Shown here one piece after another: positions 63,912-64,000 of a DNA stretch of 64,000 nt (position 1 is the stretch's first letter; every line of letters starts with the position of its first letter). This DNA is from Cognatishimia maritima (GTDB lineage: Bacteria; Pseudomonadota; Alphaproteobacteria; Rhodobacterales; Rhodobacteraceae): NCBI RefSeq assembly GCF_900129685.1, contig NZ_FQWM01000004.1:2501-66500 (forward strand), in the 5' to 3' direction. The position numbers and the translations under genes are program-made. The notes under the pieces are model-generated. The model did no database searches, had not been told where the DNA came from, and worked only from the letters and a program-made list of their open reading frames with translations.

Positions 63912-64000
63912 GGGTGCCTCCCTGATTGGCAAGTGCGGAAAATCGGGTGTTTTGCGACCCGTTAAATTCAGCCTGCGCGCCAAAGGGGCGAATTTCCTTG

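Overview
The window is bacterial chromosome from an alphaproteobacterium of the Rhodobacterales (Roseobacter group or close relative). The evidence is the 23S rRNA with an alphaproteobacterial helix-9 insertion, the set of family proteins (FnrL next to a HemN-type oxidase and a tandem UspA protein, the FYDLN-type acidic protein, DUF1013/TrcR, COQ9, malyl-CoA lyase, DUF1244), abundant TRAP and ABC uptake genes, and the base composition. Most of it is ordinary core chromosome with short intergenic gaps.

Layout. 1-3780: the distal part of an rRNA operon on the + strand (end of the 16S-23S spacer with a boxB/boxA-like site, 23S, 5S, initiator tRNA-Met). A small hairpin element occurs three times in it: in the spacer, inside an extra helix of the 23S, and between 23S and 5S. 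4073-11082: a TetR-type repressor gene divergent from a catabolic operon (TRAP transporter, cyclase-family hydrolase, BKACE enzyme, OsmC protein, GST), with two near-identical 14-bp operators. The gene for the transporter's binding protein carries an in-frame stop. 11083-15146: a scar with a decayed DNA methyltransferase, a two-component cluster (CHASE histidine kinase and two receiver proteins) and tRNA-Ala. 15233-23494: FYDLN protein, zinc peptidase, GntR regulator, accA, LysE exporter with Lrp-type regulator, mcl1, and a dgcN-dgcA-aminotransferase operon for D-glutamate or related D-amino acids. 23636-31722: housekeeping genes (N-formylglutamate amidohydrolase, pyk, rpmI-rplT, ChaC, pheST). 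31754-45018: regulators, GSTs, two mechanosensitive channels, ald with its Lrp-type regulator, rpsU, COQ9, RNase T2, trcR. 45101-54377: recR-ybaB-dnaX, a phosphatase, rsgA, SRP RNA, a 5'-nucleotidase-type enzyme, nudC and pheA. 54494-63911: a membrane-anchored cytochrome c, a yejABEF-type ABC importer, and the hemN / fnrL / usp group with an FNR box.

Four points deserve most attention. (1) The three-copy rRNA-operon hairpin keeps its loop while the stem bases covary. (2) The TetR-controlled BKACE operon looks like a self-contained uptake and degradation route for an unknown organic acid. (3) Two genes, yghU-like and DUF2306, have ATA where their family length or Shine-Dalgarno spacing puts the start codon. 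(4) dctP has a stop codon in the middle of otherwise intact coding sequence. All calls were made by reading the sequence; no database search was run.
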